Shown here piece after piece: positions 7,733-16,172 of a stretch of 62,858 nucleotides of DNA. The translations under genes were made by a program, and so were the position numbers. Each line of letters begins with the position of its first letter. Position 1 is the first letter of the stretch. This DNA comes from Planococcus chinensis (GTDB taxonomy: Bacteria; Bacillota; Bacilli; Bacillales_A; Planococcaceae), in the NCBI RefSeq assembly GCF_020071995.1, contig NZ_JABWTK010000015.1, forward strand, positions 1-62,858, written 5' to 3'. The notes beneath the pieces are model-generated. The model was given only the letters and a program-made list of their open reading frames with translations. It was not told the DNA's origin and did not search any database.

Positions 7733-8572
7733 TTATTGGTAATCCACTAGTTCTTCTACAGGGACGAATGTCGGGATTTGAGCGCCTTTTGTATGTTCTT
7801 TGATAAATTCAGCAGTATCGTCTTGCTGGTACAATTCAACAATCTTCAAGAAATCCGGGTCGTCTGCATTTTCTTTGCTTGCCGCAATCAAGTTGATGTA
7901 AGGTGCTGCTGTTTCGCTTTCACGGGCAATCGGGTCTGTTGTCGGATTCAATCCGGCATCTACGGCAACGCCGTTGTTGATGATCGAAGCGGCAACATCA
8001 GCCATCGCACGCGGCGTTTGGCCGGAGATCATCGGCACCAATTCGATGTTTTTCGGGTTCTCGATAATGTCGTCGGCAGTGCCAGTCAAACCGGCATCAT
8101 CCGATAATTTGATCAAACCGGCTTCCTGCAGGAGCAATAAGCCGCGTCCCATATTTGTCGCTTCGTTCGGCAAAGCAATTTGAGCGCCGTCCGGCAGTTC
8201 GTCGATGGACTTGTACTTTTCAGAGTAAAGGCCCATTGGAGCAATAACAGTAGAACCGATCGGTACGATATCCAATTTATGTTCAGTAACAAATTCATCG
8301 AAATAAGAAATGGTCTGGAATGCATTCAAATCCAATTCACCTTCAGCAAGCGCCATGTTCGGTGCTACATAGTCAGAGAAAGTAACAATTTCAATTTCGA
8401 TGCCTTCTTTTTCGGCTTTTTCGCCGATATAATCCCAGATGGTTGTATCAGAGCCGCTGATGCCGAGTGTGACTTTTCGGTTGCCGTCGGCGCCTTCTTC
8501 ATCGCCGCCTCCGCATGCTGCCAAAATCAGAACCAGTGCGGCTAATAGTAAAAGGGAAGTTAATTTCTTCAT
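7733..8572 (-). CDS. metQ: Methionine ABC transporter substrate-binding lipoprotein MetQ
   Basis: This 279-residue NlpA/MetQ-family lipoprotein binds methionine outside the membrane and delivers it to MetN-MetP. The signal peptide ends in the lipobox LAAC, with lipidated Cys20, followed by a Gly/Asp/Glu-rich linker. The mature part shows the family's DYVAPNMALAEGELDLNAFQ segment (near 67) and the GLLLLQEAGLI segment (near 144). GGAGG precedes the ATG. It lies third in the operon, after metN and metP. Confidence 0.95.
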   Translation of the reverse strand: MKKLTSLLLLAALVLILAACGGGDEEGADGNRKVTLGISGSDTTIWDYIGEKAEKEGIEIEIVTFSDYVAPNMALAEGELDLNAFQTISYFDEFVTEHKLDIVPIGSTVIAPMGLYSEKYKSIDELPDGAQIALPNEATNMGRGLLLLQEAGLIKLSDDAGLTGTADDIIENPKNIELVPMISGQTPRAMADVAASIINNGVAVDAGLNPTTDPIARESETAAPYINLIAASKENADDPDFLKIVELYQQDDTAEFIKEHTKGAQIPTFVPVEELVDYQ

Positions 8573-8610
8573 GTTGTAATTCCTCCAATGTTTGTTTTTG
8601 AATTTGTTTT

Positions 8611-9261
8611 TTAACTCCGGCGTACGCGTTTTGATAAAAGGTTTCCAAGCGACTGCACGCCTTGGACAAGGATCACCAGGATGGCGACGGTAATGACCAT
8701 GACCAATGTGTCAAAGCGCTGGTAGCCGTAAGTGATGGCCAAGTCCCCAAGGCCTCCGCCTCCGATGGCTCCGGCCATAGCGGATGCACCGATCAAACCG
8801 ACAATCGCAATGGTCAATGCCAGGACAAGTGAGCTCAACGCTTCCGGAATCAAAAAGCGGAAGATGATTTGAGCGGGTGTAGCGCCCATTGCCTGCGCCG
8901 CTTCGATGACGCCTTTATCCACTTCAAGCAAGGAGTTTTCGATCAAGCGTGCGATATACGGCCCAGCATAAAACACTAAAGGCACGATGGCAGCTGCTGT
9001 ACCGATTGACGTACCGACGATCAGGCGGGTCAGCGGAATAATGGCAACCATCAAAATGATGAACGGCACAGAGCGGAAAATGTTAATGATGATGTTCAGT
9101 ACTTTTGAAACCGGCTCGTTTGCCAATAAATGCCCTTTGCGGGTGACGACCAGCAAAATTCCGAGCGGGAATCCGATGATCAATGAAAAAAGAAACGAAG
9201 CACCTGTCATATAAACGGTTTCCCAAAGGGCTTCCAGAATTTGTTCGTTATCAACTAGCAT
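8611..9261 (-). CDS. metP: Methionine ABC transporter permease MetP (MetI-type)
   Basis: The 216-residue inner-membrane permease has about five transmembrane helices. The EAA loop that docks on the ATPase is visible as EAAQAMGATPAQIIFRFLIP near 122-141. Length is typical for MetI/MetP. Its start overlaps the end of metN by 11 bases, indicating translational coupling. Specificity for methionine is inferred from the riboswitch and neighbours. Confidence 0.95.
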   Translation of the reverse strand: MLVDNEQILEALWETVYMTGASFLFSLIIGFPLGILLVVTRKGHLLANEPVSKVLNIIINIFRSVPFIILMVAIIPLTRLIVGTSIGTAAAIVPLVFYAGPYIARLIENSLLEVDKGVIEAAQAMGATPAQIIFRFLIPEALSSLVLALTIAIVGLIGASAMAGAIGGGGLGDLAITYGYQRFDTLVMVITVAILVILVQGVQSLGNLLSKRVRRS

Positions 9262-10282
9262 AGTTCTTAACCTCCTCTACCTTGACCGTGTCGCTGCGAA
9301 TCGCTTTTAGCGCTTGCTCGATTTCAGCCGACGATCCTGAAAACTCGACGATCAAATTGCCATAAGGAGCACCTTGAAGTTCAGTGATATTGCCAAATAG
9401 CACATTCAAATCCAAGTTGAATTCCCGCGATACCCGCGACATCAATGGCTGGCCGACCGATGGGCCAGTAAACTGGACCCGGTAAATGGTATGGCTGCGG
9501 TTTGGATCCTGGATTTGGTTCAGCAGCGATTCAGGCAGGTCGTCGTTCATAACAGAACGGACAAAACGCTGGGTCGTCGGCTGCTGAGGATTGGTGAATA
9601 CTTCGAATACGCTGCCTTGCTCAATCACTTTGCCGGCTTCGAGAACCGCGACTTTATCGCAGATTTCCCGGATAACGCCCATCTCGTGAGTGATCAGCAA
9701 AATGGTGATATTGTATTCCCGGTTGATGCGGCGAAGCAATTCCAGGATGGATTGTGTTGTTTGCGGGTCAAGTGCGGATGTCGCTTCATCGCACAGCAGA
9801 ACCGAAGGGTTGGTGGCAAGTGCACGCGCGATGCCGATCCGCTGCTTCTGTCCGCCGGAAAGCTGGTCCGGGTATTTCTGGGCCTGGTCAGCGAGTCCGA
9901 CAAAATCAAGCAAGTCTTTCACTTGTTCTTTGATTTTGTTTTTTGGTGTGTTTGCCAGGATAAGCGGCATGGCCACGTTGTGATACACCGTTTTTGAATT
10001 CAGCAGATTGAAATGCTGGAAAATCATGCCGATGTCTTTCCGGGTTTTGCGTATTTCTTTGCTTGAAAGAGTGGAAATGTCTTTGCCGTGGATCAAAACC
10101 CGGCCGCTTGTCGGACGTTCCAGTAAGTTGACCGTCCGGATCAAGGAACTTTTGCCGGCGCCGCTGAAGCCGATGACGCCGTATATTTCACCCGTTTCGA
10201 CAGTCAAGTCAATCCCGTTCAATGCGTGGATTTCCTGTTTGCCGGATTGGTAGGTTTTTGCAACCTTTTCGAATTGAATCAT
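9251..10282 (-). CDS. metN: Methionine ABC transporter ATPase MetN
   Basis: This is a 343-residue cytoplasmic ATPase. Walker A GFSGAGKSS (near 38), the signature LSGGQKQRIGIARAL (near 141) and Walker B VLLCDEATSALD (near 161) are intact. The C-terminal NIL domain, about 265-340, is the regulatory domain that binds methionine and mediates trans-inhibition in the family. Transcription starts from a promoter at 10554-10582 and passes through a SAM-I riboswitch and terminator before the gene. Confidence 0.96.
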   Translation of the reverse strand: MIQFEKVAKTYQSGKQEIHALNGIDLTVETGEIYGVIGFSGAGKSSLIRTVNLLERPTSGRVLIHGKDISTLSSKEIRKTRKDIGMIFQHFNLLNSKTVYHNVAMPLILANTPKNKIKEQVKDLLDFVGLADQAQKYPDQLSGGQKQRIGIARALATNPSVLLCDEATSALDPQTTQSILELLRRINREYNITILLITHEMGVIREICDKVAVLEAGKVIEQGSVFEVFTNPQQPTTQRFVRSVMNDDLPESLLNQIQDPNRSHTIYRVQFTGPSVGQPLMSRVSREFNLDLNVLFGNITELQGAPYGNLIVEFSGSSAEIEQALKAIRSDTVKVEEVKNYAS

Positions 10283-10340
10283 TTGTGTGCCTCCTCTTGC
10301 TGTCTAAACCTTTACTGTACACTTCCACTTTCTTTCAAAA

Positions 10341-10395
10341 TGAACGAAAAAAAGCCTTCTTTTTTCTTATCCACAAGAAAAAAGAAGGCTTCAGA
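10341..10395 (-). terminator. SAM-controlled terminator (expression platform) upstream of metN
   Basis: On the minus strand a long stem (GAAGCCTTCTTTTTTCTT with its complement) ends in seven T, directly after the S-box aptamer and before metN. This is the terminator arm expected to form when SAM is bound. Confidence 0.88.
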
Positions 10396-10410
10396 ATGAA
10401 ACCATCTCGT

Positions 10411-10520
10411 TCTCATCTTCCAAACGCAAAAGGCGTTTGCAGGAATTAGCACAGTGTCCGCATATAGCGAACCCGCTGCCGAAACGTCATAGGGCCTGTC
10501 CCTCGGTTTCTCTGGATAAG
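10411..10520 (-). ncRNA. SAM-I (S-box) riboswitch upstream of metN
   Basis: On the minus strand the conserved S-box blocks occur in order: CTTATCCAGAG, CCGAGGGACAGGCCCTATGA, CGGCAGC, GTGCTAATTCC and GGAAGATGAG. The ends CTTATC and GATGAG pair as P1. Family knowledge: SAM binding favours the downstream terminator, shutting off methionine genes. It controls metN-metP-metQ and the amidohydrolase. Confidence 0.96.
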
Positions 10521-10553
10521 AAAGTGATGTACGTTATTCGATTTGTAATGTTT

Positions 10554-10582
10554 ACTTTATTGTGAAATAAAGAATAAGTCAA
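10554..10582 (-). promoter_or_regulatory. Sigma-A promoter of the metNPQ operon
   Basis: On the minus strand TTGACT and TAAAGT are separated by 17 bases, ending about 34 bases before the S-box P1 stem. The remaining bases between 10583 and 10649 hold nothing else recognisable. Confidence 0.65.
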
Positions 10583-10649
10583 GGACATCTTCCAAAAACT
10601 TTACTCAAGCAGAGAAAAGAAGCAAAAAGTCCTATATAAATCGGTCGTG

Positions 10650-11291
10650 TTAGGCGGATCCTGCCGGTTTCTTCCGAAATACCGCGGATACTTTCGTTTC
10701 TGTACCGTCTTTGATGCGAATAATGTTTTCAAGATGCTTCCAAACGGCCATAACAAACAAGGCAAAAGCAGTGGCAACTGGCCAAAGGCCTTCAGCCGGC
10801 CAATAAGCGATGGCAAAAAATATCCCGTATAAGACTAACACCCCAATCACCAAATAATCGGTGGCGAGTGCACCAAACACCAGCAGCAAGCCTCCGGCAA
10901 GCCCGAGTTTCCAGTCGAGCGCAAGCATGACGCCGATCACAGAGGCTGTTCCTTTCCCGCCGTCGAAGTTCATATAGAAAGGGAAGTTGTGTCCAAAGAT
11001 GACACCGGCTCCGGCAAAGAACAAAAGCATCCAGATCGCGTCATCCGGCAAAGAAAAACTGTTCAGTAAAAGCCGGAATCCGATAACGGCGACAGCGCCC
11101 TTTAGGATGTCCAAAAAAGCCACAAGTGCGCCGTATTTCCAGCCAAGGACGATTGCCGCATTGGACGCACCGGAATTTTTTACGCCTTCTTTTTTGACAT
11201 TGACGCCGGATAAAATCTGGGCAAGGGAAGAGCCATGAAGACAGCCGATTAAATAACCTGAAAAAAGTGCAATTGCAATCCATAAAATCAT
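10650..11291 (-). CDS. PlsY-family glycerol-3-phosphate acyltransferase-like protein
   Basis: This 213-residue protein has five to six hydrophobic segments. PlsY motifs are visible: a variant of motif 1 (NSGASNAAIVLG near 40), the aspartate-lysine DILKGA near 60, and HNFPFYMNFDGGKGTAS near 100. PlsY transfers an acyl group from acyl-phosphate to glycerol 3-phosphate. The first motif departs from the canonical GSGN-GATN form, so this may be a specialised paralogue; a second PlsY-like protein is encoded at 55904. GAGGTG precedes the ATG. It is divergent from the met operon to its right. Confidence 0.82.
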   Translation of the reverse strand: MILWIAIALFSGYLIGCLHGSSLAQILSGVNVKKEGVKNSGASNAAIVLGWKYGALVAFLDILKGAVAVIGFRLLLNSFSLPDDAIWMLLFFAGAGVIFGHNFPFYMNFDGGKGTASVIGVMLALDWKLGLAGGLLLVFGALATDYLVIGVLVLYGIFFAIAYWPAEGLWPVATAFALFVMAVWKHLENIIRIKDGTETKVSAVFRKKPAGSA

Positions 11292-11360
11292 ATTTTCTCA
11301 CCTCTATATAGTAAACGGTTAAAAGAAGGAATGGTTTCGAAATTTTTAGAAAAGATAGAC

Positions 11361-11389
11361 TTGACAAATTATTTTATTCTTTTTATACT
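11361..11389 (+). promoter_or_regulatory. Sigma-A promoter of metY-metX
   Basis: A perfect TTGACA and TATACT are separated by exactly 17 bases. They end 31 bases before the S-box P1 stem. Confidence 0.88.
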
Positions 11390-11420
11390 ACTCAACATGA
11401 TGGAAAACTAAATCTGAATA

Positions 11421-11537
11421 CTCTTATCAAGAGAGGCGGAGGGAATAGGCCCTATGATGCCCGGCAACCAACAAGCAATGCTTGGAAAGGTGCTAAATCC
11501 TACAGATCCGGCAAGATGGGATCTGGCAGATGAGAGG
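11421..11537 (+). ncRNA. SAM-I (S-box) riboswitch upstream of metY
   Basis: Conserved S-box blocks occur in order: CTCTTATCAAGAG, GGAGGGAATAGGCCCTATGA, GCCCGGCAACC, AAGGTGCTAAATCC and GGCAGATGAGAG. P1 forms from CTCTTATC and GATGAGAG. It is followed by a terminator and then metY, the standard transcription-attenuation layout. Confidence 0.97.
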
Positions 11538-11555
11538 AGGCAATCCGTATACAAC

Positions 11556-11587
11556 GGCCCTCTTCTTAATTGAAGGGGGCTTTTTTC
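11556..11587 (+). terminator. SAM-controlled terminator upstream of metY
   Basis: The stem GCCCTCTTC / GAAGGGGGC is followed by TTTTTT between the S-box and the metY ribosome binding site. Confidence 0.9.
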
Positions 11588-11639
11588 TATTCCTCCTCAA
11601 CCACGGTTTCCATCAAAAAAACCTTAGGAGGAAAACAAA

Positions 11640-12929
11640 ATGACAAACTTTAAACCAGAAACGCTTTTATTGCACGGTGGACAACAACCGGATCCAGTGA
11701 CTGGAGCGAGAGGGGTAGCCATCCATAAAACCACTTCTTATGTGTTTAAAAATACGGAGCATGCCCAAAACTTATTTGGATTGAAAGAACAAGGAAATAT
11801 TTATTCGCGCATCATGAACCCGACAGTGGACGTCTTTGAACAGCGTGTGGCGCTTCTTGAAGGCGGGACTGCTGCAGTTGCCCTTGCCTCGGGAATGGCG
11901 GCCATTGCTTTTTCCATTCTGAACGTAGCGGAAGCAGGAGATGAAATTGTGGCGGACGGCAATCTGTACGGCGGTACATACAGCCTGTTTGCCAACACAT
12001 TGCCGCGCTACGGCATCACGGCTAAATTTGTAGACGGAACGAACCCGGAAAACTTCCGCGCAGCCATTACGGACAAAACGAAAGCAATTTTCGGCGAAAT
12101 TATCGGAAACCCAAGCTTGAACGTTTTTGATGTAGAAGCGGTAGCCGACATCGCCCATGAAAACCAAATTCCTTTATTGATTGACAATACCTTTGCCTCG
12201 CCTTACGGCAGCAACCCGATCGCATTCGGTGCAGACGTCGTCATTCATTCCGCGACGAAATGGATCGGCGGACACGGCACGACAATCGGCGGCGTCGTCG
12301 TGGACGGCGGCAAGTTCAACTGGAACAATTCGAGATTCCCGAACTACACAGAGCCGGATGAAAGCTACCACGGCATCCGCTACGGCATTGATGTGGAAGG
12401 CGCTTCGTTTGCAACGAAACTGCGCGTGCAGCTGCTTCGCGATTTCGGGCCGTCATTAAGTGCAGAAAGTGCCCATGCCTTCCTGCAGGGGCTGGAAACT
12501 TTGCATTTGCGCATCCCGCGCCATAACAGCAATGCGCGCTTGGTCGCGGAATATCTGAAAGACCACCCGCAAGTGGAGTGGGTGAACTACATCGGTTTTG
12601 AAGACCACCCGTCTCACCAGTTGGCGCAGAAATACTTGAAAGACGGCTACGGTTCTATCGTCAATTTCGGCGTGAAAGGCGGACGCGAAGCCGGGCGCAA
12701 AGTTATTGACAGTGTCGGTTTATGGTCGCATGTAGCGAATGTCGGCGATGCCAAATCCTTGATCATCCACCCGGCTTCGACGACGCATCAGCAATTGAAA
12801 AAAGAAGAACTGGAATTGTCAGGCGTTACGGAAGAATTGATCCGCTTGTCAGTAGGGCTTGAAAACCCGGATGATTTGATCGCTGATCTTGAACAAGCCA
12901 TCCAGGCAGCAGTATTGGAAAACGTGTAA
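11640..12929 (+). CDS. metY: O-acetylhomoserine sulfhydrylase MetY
   Basis: This 429-residue PLP enzyme of the Cys/Met metabolism family makes homocysteine from O-acetylhomoserine and sulfide. The N-terminus HGGQQPDPVTGARGVAIHKT and the length (about 430 rather than 380) distinguish MetY from cystathionine gamma-synthase. The PLP Schiff-base lysine is Lys207 in SATKWIGGHG. The phosphate-binding SGMAAI segment lies near 82. TTAGGAGG precedes the ATG. It is first in an operon with metX, 13 bases apart, under a SAM-I riboswitch, so its product level follows SAM demand. Confidence 0.95.
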   Translation: MTNFKPETLLLHGGQQPDPVTGARGVAIHKTTSYVFKNTEHAQNLFGLKEQGNIYSRIMNPTVDVFEQRVALLEGGTAAVALASGMAAIAFSILNVAEAGDEIVADGNLYGGTYSLFANTLPRYGITAKFVDGTNPENFRAAITDKTKAIFGEIIGNPSLNVFDVEAVADIAHENQIPLLIDNTFASPYGSNPIAFGADVVIHSATKWIGGHGTTIGGVVVDGGKFNWNNSRFPNYTEPDESYHGIRYGIDVEGASFATKLRVQLLRDFGPSLSAESAHAFLQGLETLHLRIPRHNSNARLVAEYLKDHPQVEWVNYIGFEDHPSHQLAQKYLKDGYGSIVNFGVKGGREAGRKVIDSVGLWSHVANVGDAKSLIIHPASTTHQQLKKEELELSGVTEELIRLSVGLENPDDLIADLEQAIQAAVLENV

Positions 12930-12942
12930 GGAGGGGACGGAC

Positions 12943-13956
12943 ATGACGACTGTATCCATAGGATCACTGACCTTAGAATCTACGGAAGTCTTGCATGATG
13001 TGGAGCTGGCCTATGAGCGCTGTGGAAAAGAAGGGGCTCCGGCCATCCTTGTCTGCCACGCACTGACAGGCGATCAGTTCGCTGTAGGCACTGCTGAAAA
13101 TCCAGGTTGGTGGTCGGGGCTGATCGGGCCTGGCAAAGCTGTGGATACAGACGTTTTTCAAGTCATAACCTTTAACGTACTCGGAGGCTGCCACGGCTCA
13201 ACGGGCCCAACGTCGATAAACCCAAAAACCGGAGAACCTTACCGGGCAGCGTTTCCGCTGCTTACTATACGGGATATGGTGCGTGCGGAATACGCGGCTT
13301 TGAAAGAACTCGGCATCTCTCATTTGACAGCAGTTCTTGGCGGGTCGCTCGGCGGGATGAAAACCTTGGAGTGGGGGCATTTGTATCCGGATTTTGTGGA
13401 TGCCATCTTGCCGCTTGCAGTGACGCCGGCCTATAGCGATTACGGAGTAGCGTTCAATTGGATCGGCATCCAATCCATAGAAACTGATGCGCTTTTTGAG
13501 GACGGGAATTATGCAAATTCTGCGGATTTGAAAGGGTTCGAACTGGCCCGCATGGCGGCGATGGTCACTTACCGGAGCGGCAATTTGTTCGACCAGCGTT
13601 TCCGGCGCAGCACCAAAGAAGGACAGTTCCAGGTAGAATCATATTTGGACTACCAGGGGCAAAAACTGGCAAGGCGCTTTGATGCCAATAGTTACTTGAT
13701 TTTGCTGAAAGCGATGAATACCCATGACGTGTCGCAGGAAAAAATCGACGTGGAAATCTTTGCCCTATCGTTCACCTATGATTTGCTGTACCCGAGCGAG
13801 CAGATGATTCCGTGGCTGAAAAGCATGCCAAATGCTTCCTGGGAAATCATTGAAACCCAGTTCGGGCATGACGGTTTCCTTGTGGAATTCGAAAAATGGG
13901 GAAGACTTATACAAAAGAAATTGAACAGCCTGGTTGTTCCTGAACTCATGCGATAA
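12943..13956 (+). CDS. metX: Homoserine O-acetyltransferase MetX
   Basis: The 337-residue alpha/beta hydrolase-fold enzyme activates homoserine with acetyl-CoA, supplying the substrate of MetY. The catalytic triad is readable: Ser135 in GGSLGGM, Asp280 in YDLLYP and His309 in FGHDGF. The start at 12943 is chosen because AAGGAGGGG precedes it; an in-frame upstream start would overlap metY. MetX-fold enzymes can use succinyl-CoA, so acetyl specificity rests on the pairing with MetY and on family trends in Bacillales. Confidence 0.94.
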   Translation: MTTVSIGSLTLESTEVLHDVELAYERCGKEGAPAILVCHALTGDQFAVGTAENPGWWSGLIGPGKAVDTDVFQVITFNVLGGCHGSTGPTSINPKTGEPYRAAFPLLTIRDMVRAEYAALKELGISHLTAVLGGSLGGMKTLEWGHLYPDFVDAILPLAVTPAYSDYGVAFNWIGIQSIETDALFEDGNYANSADLKGFELARMAAMVTYRSGNLFDQRFRRSTKEGQFQVESYLDYQGQKLARRFDANSYLILLKAMNTHDVSQEKIDVEIFALSFTYDLLYPSEQMIPWLKSMPNASWEIIETQFGHDGFLVEFEKWGRLIQKKLNSLVVPELMR

Positions 13957-13969
13957 GCATGGGTTTTTT
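13944..13969 (+). terminator. Probable terminator after metX
   Basis: CATGC and GCATG form a short stem overlapping the stop codon, followed by TTTTTTC. The stem is weak. Confidence 0.5.
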
Positions 13970-14087
13970 CTTTTGTGCAATGGATTCCAATTAACTTACA
14001 GTAGCCGAAAGTTCTCATTATGCAACAAATCTGCTGGTAATGCGTCTATAAAATAGAATATTCAAAATTTATAAAGGGGTGTATTTT

Positions 14088-14750
14088 ATGGCTAGAAAGC
14101 TTTTTTTGGTTGGCAGCGCAGCAATGATGGCATTCGGCTTAGCTGCGTGCAGCGAAGCGAGCAGCAACGAAGATGTGCCAAAAAGCCATACAGAAGAACA
14201 TTCAACTGAAACAGCAGAGGAAACAGCAGCAGTAGAGCCGGAACAGGAGGAAGCCGGAGAACCGGAAAGTGAGGCGGAAGCGGAAGAATCTGTGATCGAT
14301 GACGAGCAAAAAGGAATGGCGATAGAAACATTGAAAGAAATCGTGAAAAACGCCAAATCTGGCATTGTCTATCGATTCTCTGATGGGTTTAAAGTAGGGG
14401 AAGCCACACGCGATGAAGTGTATGGAGCAATCGGCGAACCGGAGGAAAAAGTGGATGAATTCGATTTTTACCATGGTTCAATGGGGAATGCTTCTTATCA
14501 AATCGCCTATGACGAAAAAGATGTCATGAAGGAGGCACGCTATTTCGGCACCAATGTGGAACGCCAAACGAATCTTGGCGGCATCACGAAGGAAGATTTG
14601 CTTGAGCACATTGGAGAGCCGGTAGAAGAACGGGAAGTTTCAGCTACGGGTGAAACAAATCTTGTCTATCATACAGGTGATTACGAATTGCAGTTTATCA
14701 TGGCGAAAGACGGCACAACAGATCACGTCAACCTTCTGAAAAAACAGTAG
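14088..14750 (+). CDS. Secreted lipoprotein, unknown function
   Basis: The 220-residue protein has a signal peptide with lipobox LAAC (Cys near 20). A long low-complexity Glu/Ala/Thr linker follows to about residue 75. The C-terminal 140 residues include a GEATRDEVYGAIGEPEE segment and a similar GGITKEDLLEHIGEPVEE segment. These two look like an internal duplication of a SmpA/OmlA-like beta-alpha unit. It is attached to the outer face of the membrane. AAAGGGGTG before the ATG at 14088 decides the start. No operon partner is seen. Confidence 0.8.
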   Translation: MARKLFLVGSAAMMAFGLAACSEASSNEDVPKSHTEEHSTETAEETAAVEPEQEEAGEPESEAEAEESVIDDEQKGMAIETLKEIVKNAKSGIVYRFSDGFKVGEATRDEVYGAIGEPEEKVDEFDFYHGSMGNASYQIAYDEKDVMKEARYFGTNVERQTNLGGITKEDLLEHIGEPVEEREVSATGETNLVYHTGDYELQFIMAKDGTTDHVNLLKKQ

Positions 14751-14757
14751 TGAAAAA

Positions 14758-14796
14758 AACAACACGGCCGGGAAAATTCCACGGCCGTGTTGTTTT
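14758..14796. terminator. Bidirectional terminator
   Basis: The stem AACAACACGGCCG / CGGCCGTGTTGTT has an A run before and T run after it. It serves the lipoprotein gene and the convergent HTH gene. Confidence 0.88.
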
Positions 14797-14804
14797 ATGC
14801 TTTT

Positions 14805-15035
14805 TTAATCTTCATCTTGAATATCGACATCGTCCGGAATCGGAGTGGCACGCCATTCTTCAAGGGCTTGTTTGGCTAGTTCCAGCTGCTGAAAATGTGT
14901 TTCGAATTGTGAGGTGTTGACCAAGTACTGCTCTCCGTCATGGACTGCGCGAATGCGGCCTTCAAGCACATAACTTAAAATTTGTTCTTCAGGCATCGAC
15001 AGAAAAGCGGCAGTTTCCGGGATTGTCATATACAT
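14805..15035 (-). CDS. Small excisionase-like helix-turn-helix protein
   Basis: The 76-residue protein begins with a MerR/excisionase-type HTH_17 motif (residues 3-42: IPETAAFLSMPEEQILSYV, then GRIRAV and the YLVNTSQF wing). A helical acidic tail follows. It probably binds DNA as an adaptor or small regulator. No integrase or phage gene is nearby, so an excisionase role is not supported. AGGAG at eight bases before the ATG decides the start. Its target is unknown. Confidence 0.75.
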   Translation of the reverse strand: MYMTIPETAAFLSMPEEQILSYVLEGRIRAVHDGEQYLVNTSQFETHFQQLELAKQALEEWRATPIPDDVDIQDED

Positions 15036-15113
15036 ATGATCATCTCCTCTCTTTTCTTCTATTATAATTGATAAAGACAGCTATCTCAAAGCATTCATTT
15101 CATGATAAAGTGA

Positions 15114-15243
15114 AACTCAATTAATGGGGATTTTCTTCATCCCCATTGATTGTTAGTTGAACCAATCGGACTTTTACGGTCAGTGGATCTCCCGCTCGGA
15201 AAAGCGGGAATCTTACTGCCCGTTAAAGCGGGATAAAGTTACT
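15114..15243 (+). repeat. Tandem double-hairpin element upstream of EamA gene
   Basis: The first part is a 14-bp stem (CAATTAATGGGGAT with ATCCCCATTGATTG). It is followed by a divergent second unit with CCCGCT / AGCGGG, an outer CAGT / ACTG, and the short hairpin CCCGTTAAAGCGGG and GATAAA. A similar unit lies at 39086-39133. The element ends about 30 bases before the GTG start, so it is probably in the 5' leader. A mobile repeat or a cis-regulatory RNA would both fit. Confidence 0.65.
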
Positions 15244-15273
15244 ACCATAATACGGAAAAAAGAGGTGTGGAAT

Positions 15274-16164
15274 GTGAACTATTGGCCATATATCTGGGTA
15301 CTCCTTGCGGCAATGCTTTGGGGCACGACGGGAACCGCGCAAAGTTTCATCGATGGAACGGCCCATCCCCTGACAATCGGGGCGCTGCGTTTGAGCATAG
15401 GAGGATTTACACTTTTGGCATTTGTGCTATGGACGAAAAAACTGAAGCTCCGCTCAATCCCGTGGAAAGCTGTCTTGTTGTCAGCAGCAACAATGGCACT
15501 GTTTCAACCTTTGTTTTTTTCCTCGGTCCAACTGACCGGAATTGCGATCGGTACGGTTGTCGCCATCGGCAGTGCACCGGTTTTTTCCGGAATTTTAGAA
15601 TGGGCGGTGCTAAAAAGAAGGCCCGACCGTATTTGGAGCATGGCGACCGGCTTGGCGATTATCGGATGTTTGCTGCTGTTTGCTGATAAGGATGCACCGA
15701 CGGTTGACCCGGCAGGCATTTTGCTCGCACTGGGTGCCGGGTTATCATTCGCGACTTACGCCGGTGTCAGCAAGAATGTACTGGAGAGTATGGACGCTGT
15801 GCCGGCAGTTGCGGTCATTTTCTCGTTAAGTGCACTGTATTTAATGCCCTTTTTATTCTTTTTTGATTTGTCATACATAACAGCAACGGAAAATATAGGC
15901 GTCATTTTATATCTGGGATTAGGAGCGACCAGCCTTTCCTATATTCTATTCTCCAGCGGCCTGAAACGTATTCCTTCTTCTTCTGCGGTAACCTTGTCGC
16001 TTGCTGAGCCGATGACAGCTGCGCTTCTGGGCGTTTTCATTGTCGGGGAAGTGCTGACAGGAATTGCCTGGATAGGCGTGCTGCTGCTTCTGGGCGGGAT
16101 TTTGGTTTTGACGTTCGGCAGAAAAAAGGATGATTCAAAACGCAAAGCTCTTTCTACAGAATAG
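15274..16164 (+). CDS. EamA/DMT-family transporter
   Basis: This membrane protein of about 297 residues has ten hydrophobic segments in two EamA repeats. The first repeat opens with AAMLWGTTGTAQSFI near 10-24. The second includes ATSLSYILFSSGLKRI and SLAEPMTAALLG near 215-250, typical of this transporter group. The GTG at 15274 is chosen because AGAGGTGTGG precedes it; upstream in-frame sequence reads through a repeat element. The substrate is unknown. The leader carries the double-hairpin element at 15114-15243, shared with the ThrE-type gene at 39152. Confidence 0.88.
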   Translation: MNYWPYIWVLLAAMLWGTTGTAQSFIDGTAHPLTIGALRLSIGGFTLLAFVLWTKKLKLRSIPWKAVLLSAATMALFQPLFFSSVQLTGIAIGTVVAIGSAPVFSGILEWAVLKRRPDRIWSMATGLAIIGCLLLFADKDAPTVDPAGILLALGAGLSFATYAGVSKNVLESMDAVPAVAVIFSLSALYLMPFLFFFDLSYITATENIGVILYLGLGATSLSYILFSSGLKRIPSSSAVTLSLAEPMTAALLGVFIVGEVLTGIAWIGVLLLLGGILVLTFGRKKDDSKRKALSTE

Positions 16165-16172
16165 CTCAAGGT

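Noticed and set aside
14805..15035. Excisionase of a prophage or integrative element
   Set aside because: The HTH fold fits, but no integrase, attachment site or phage gene is near.
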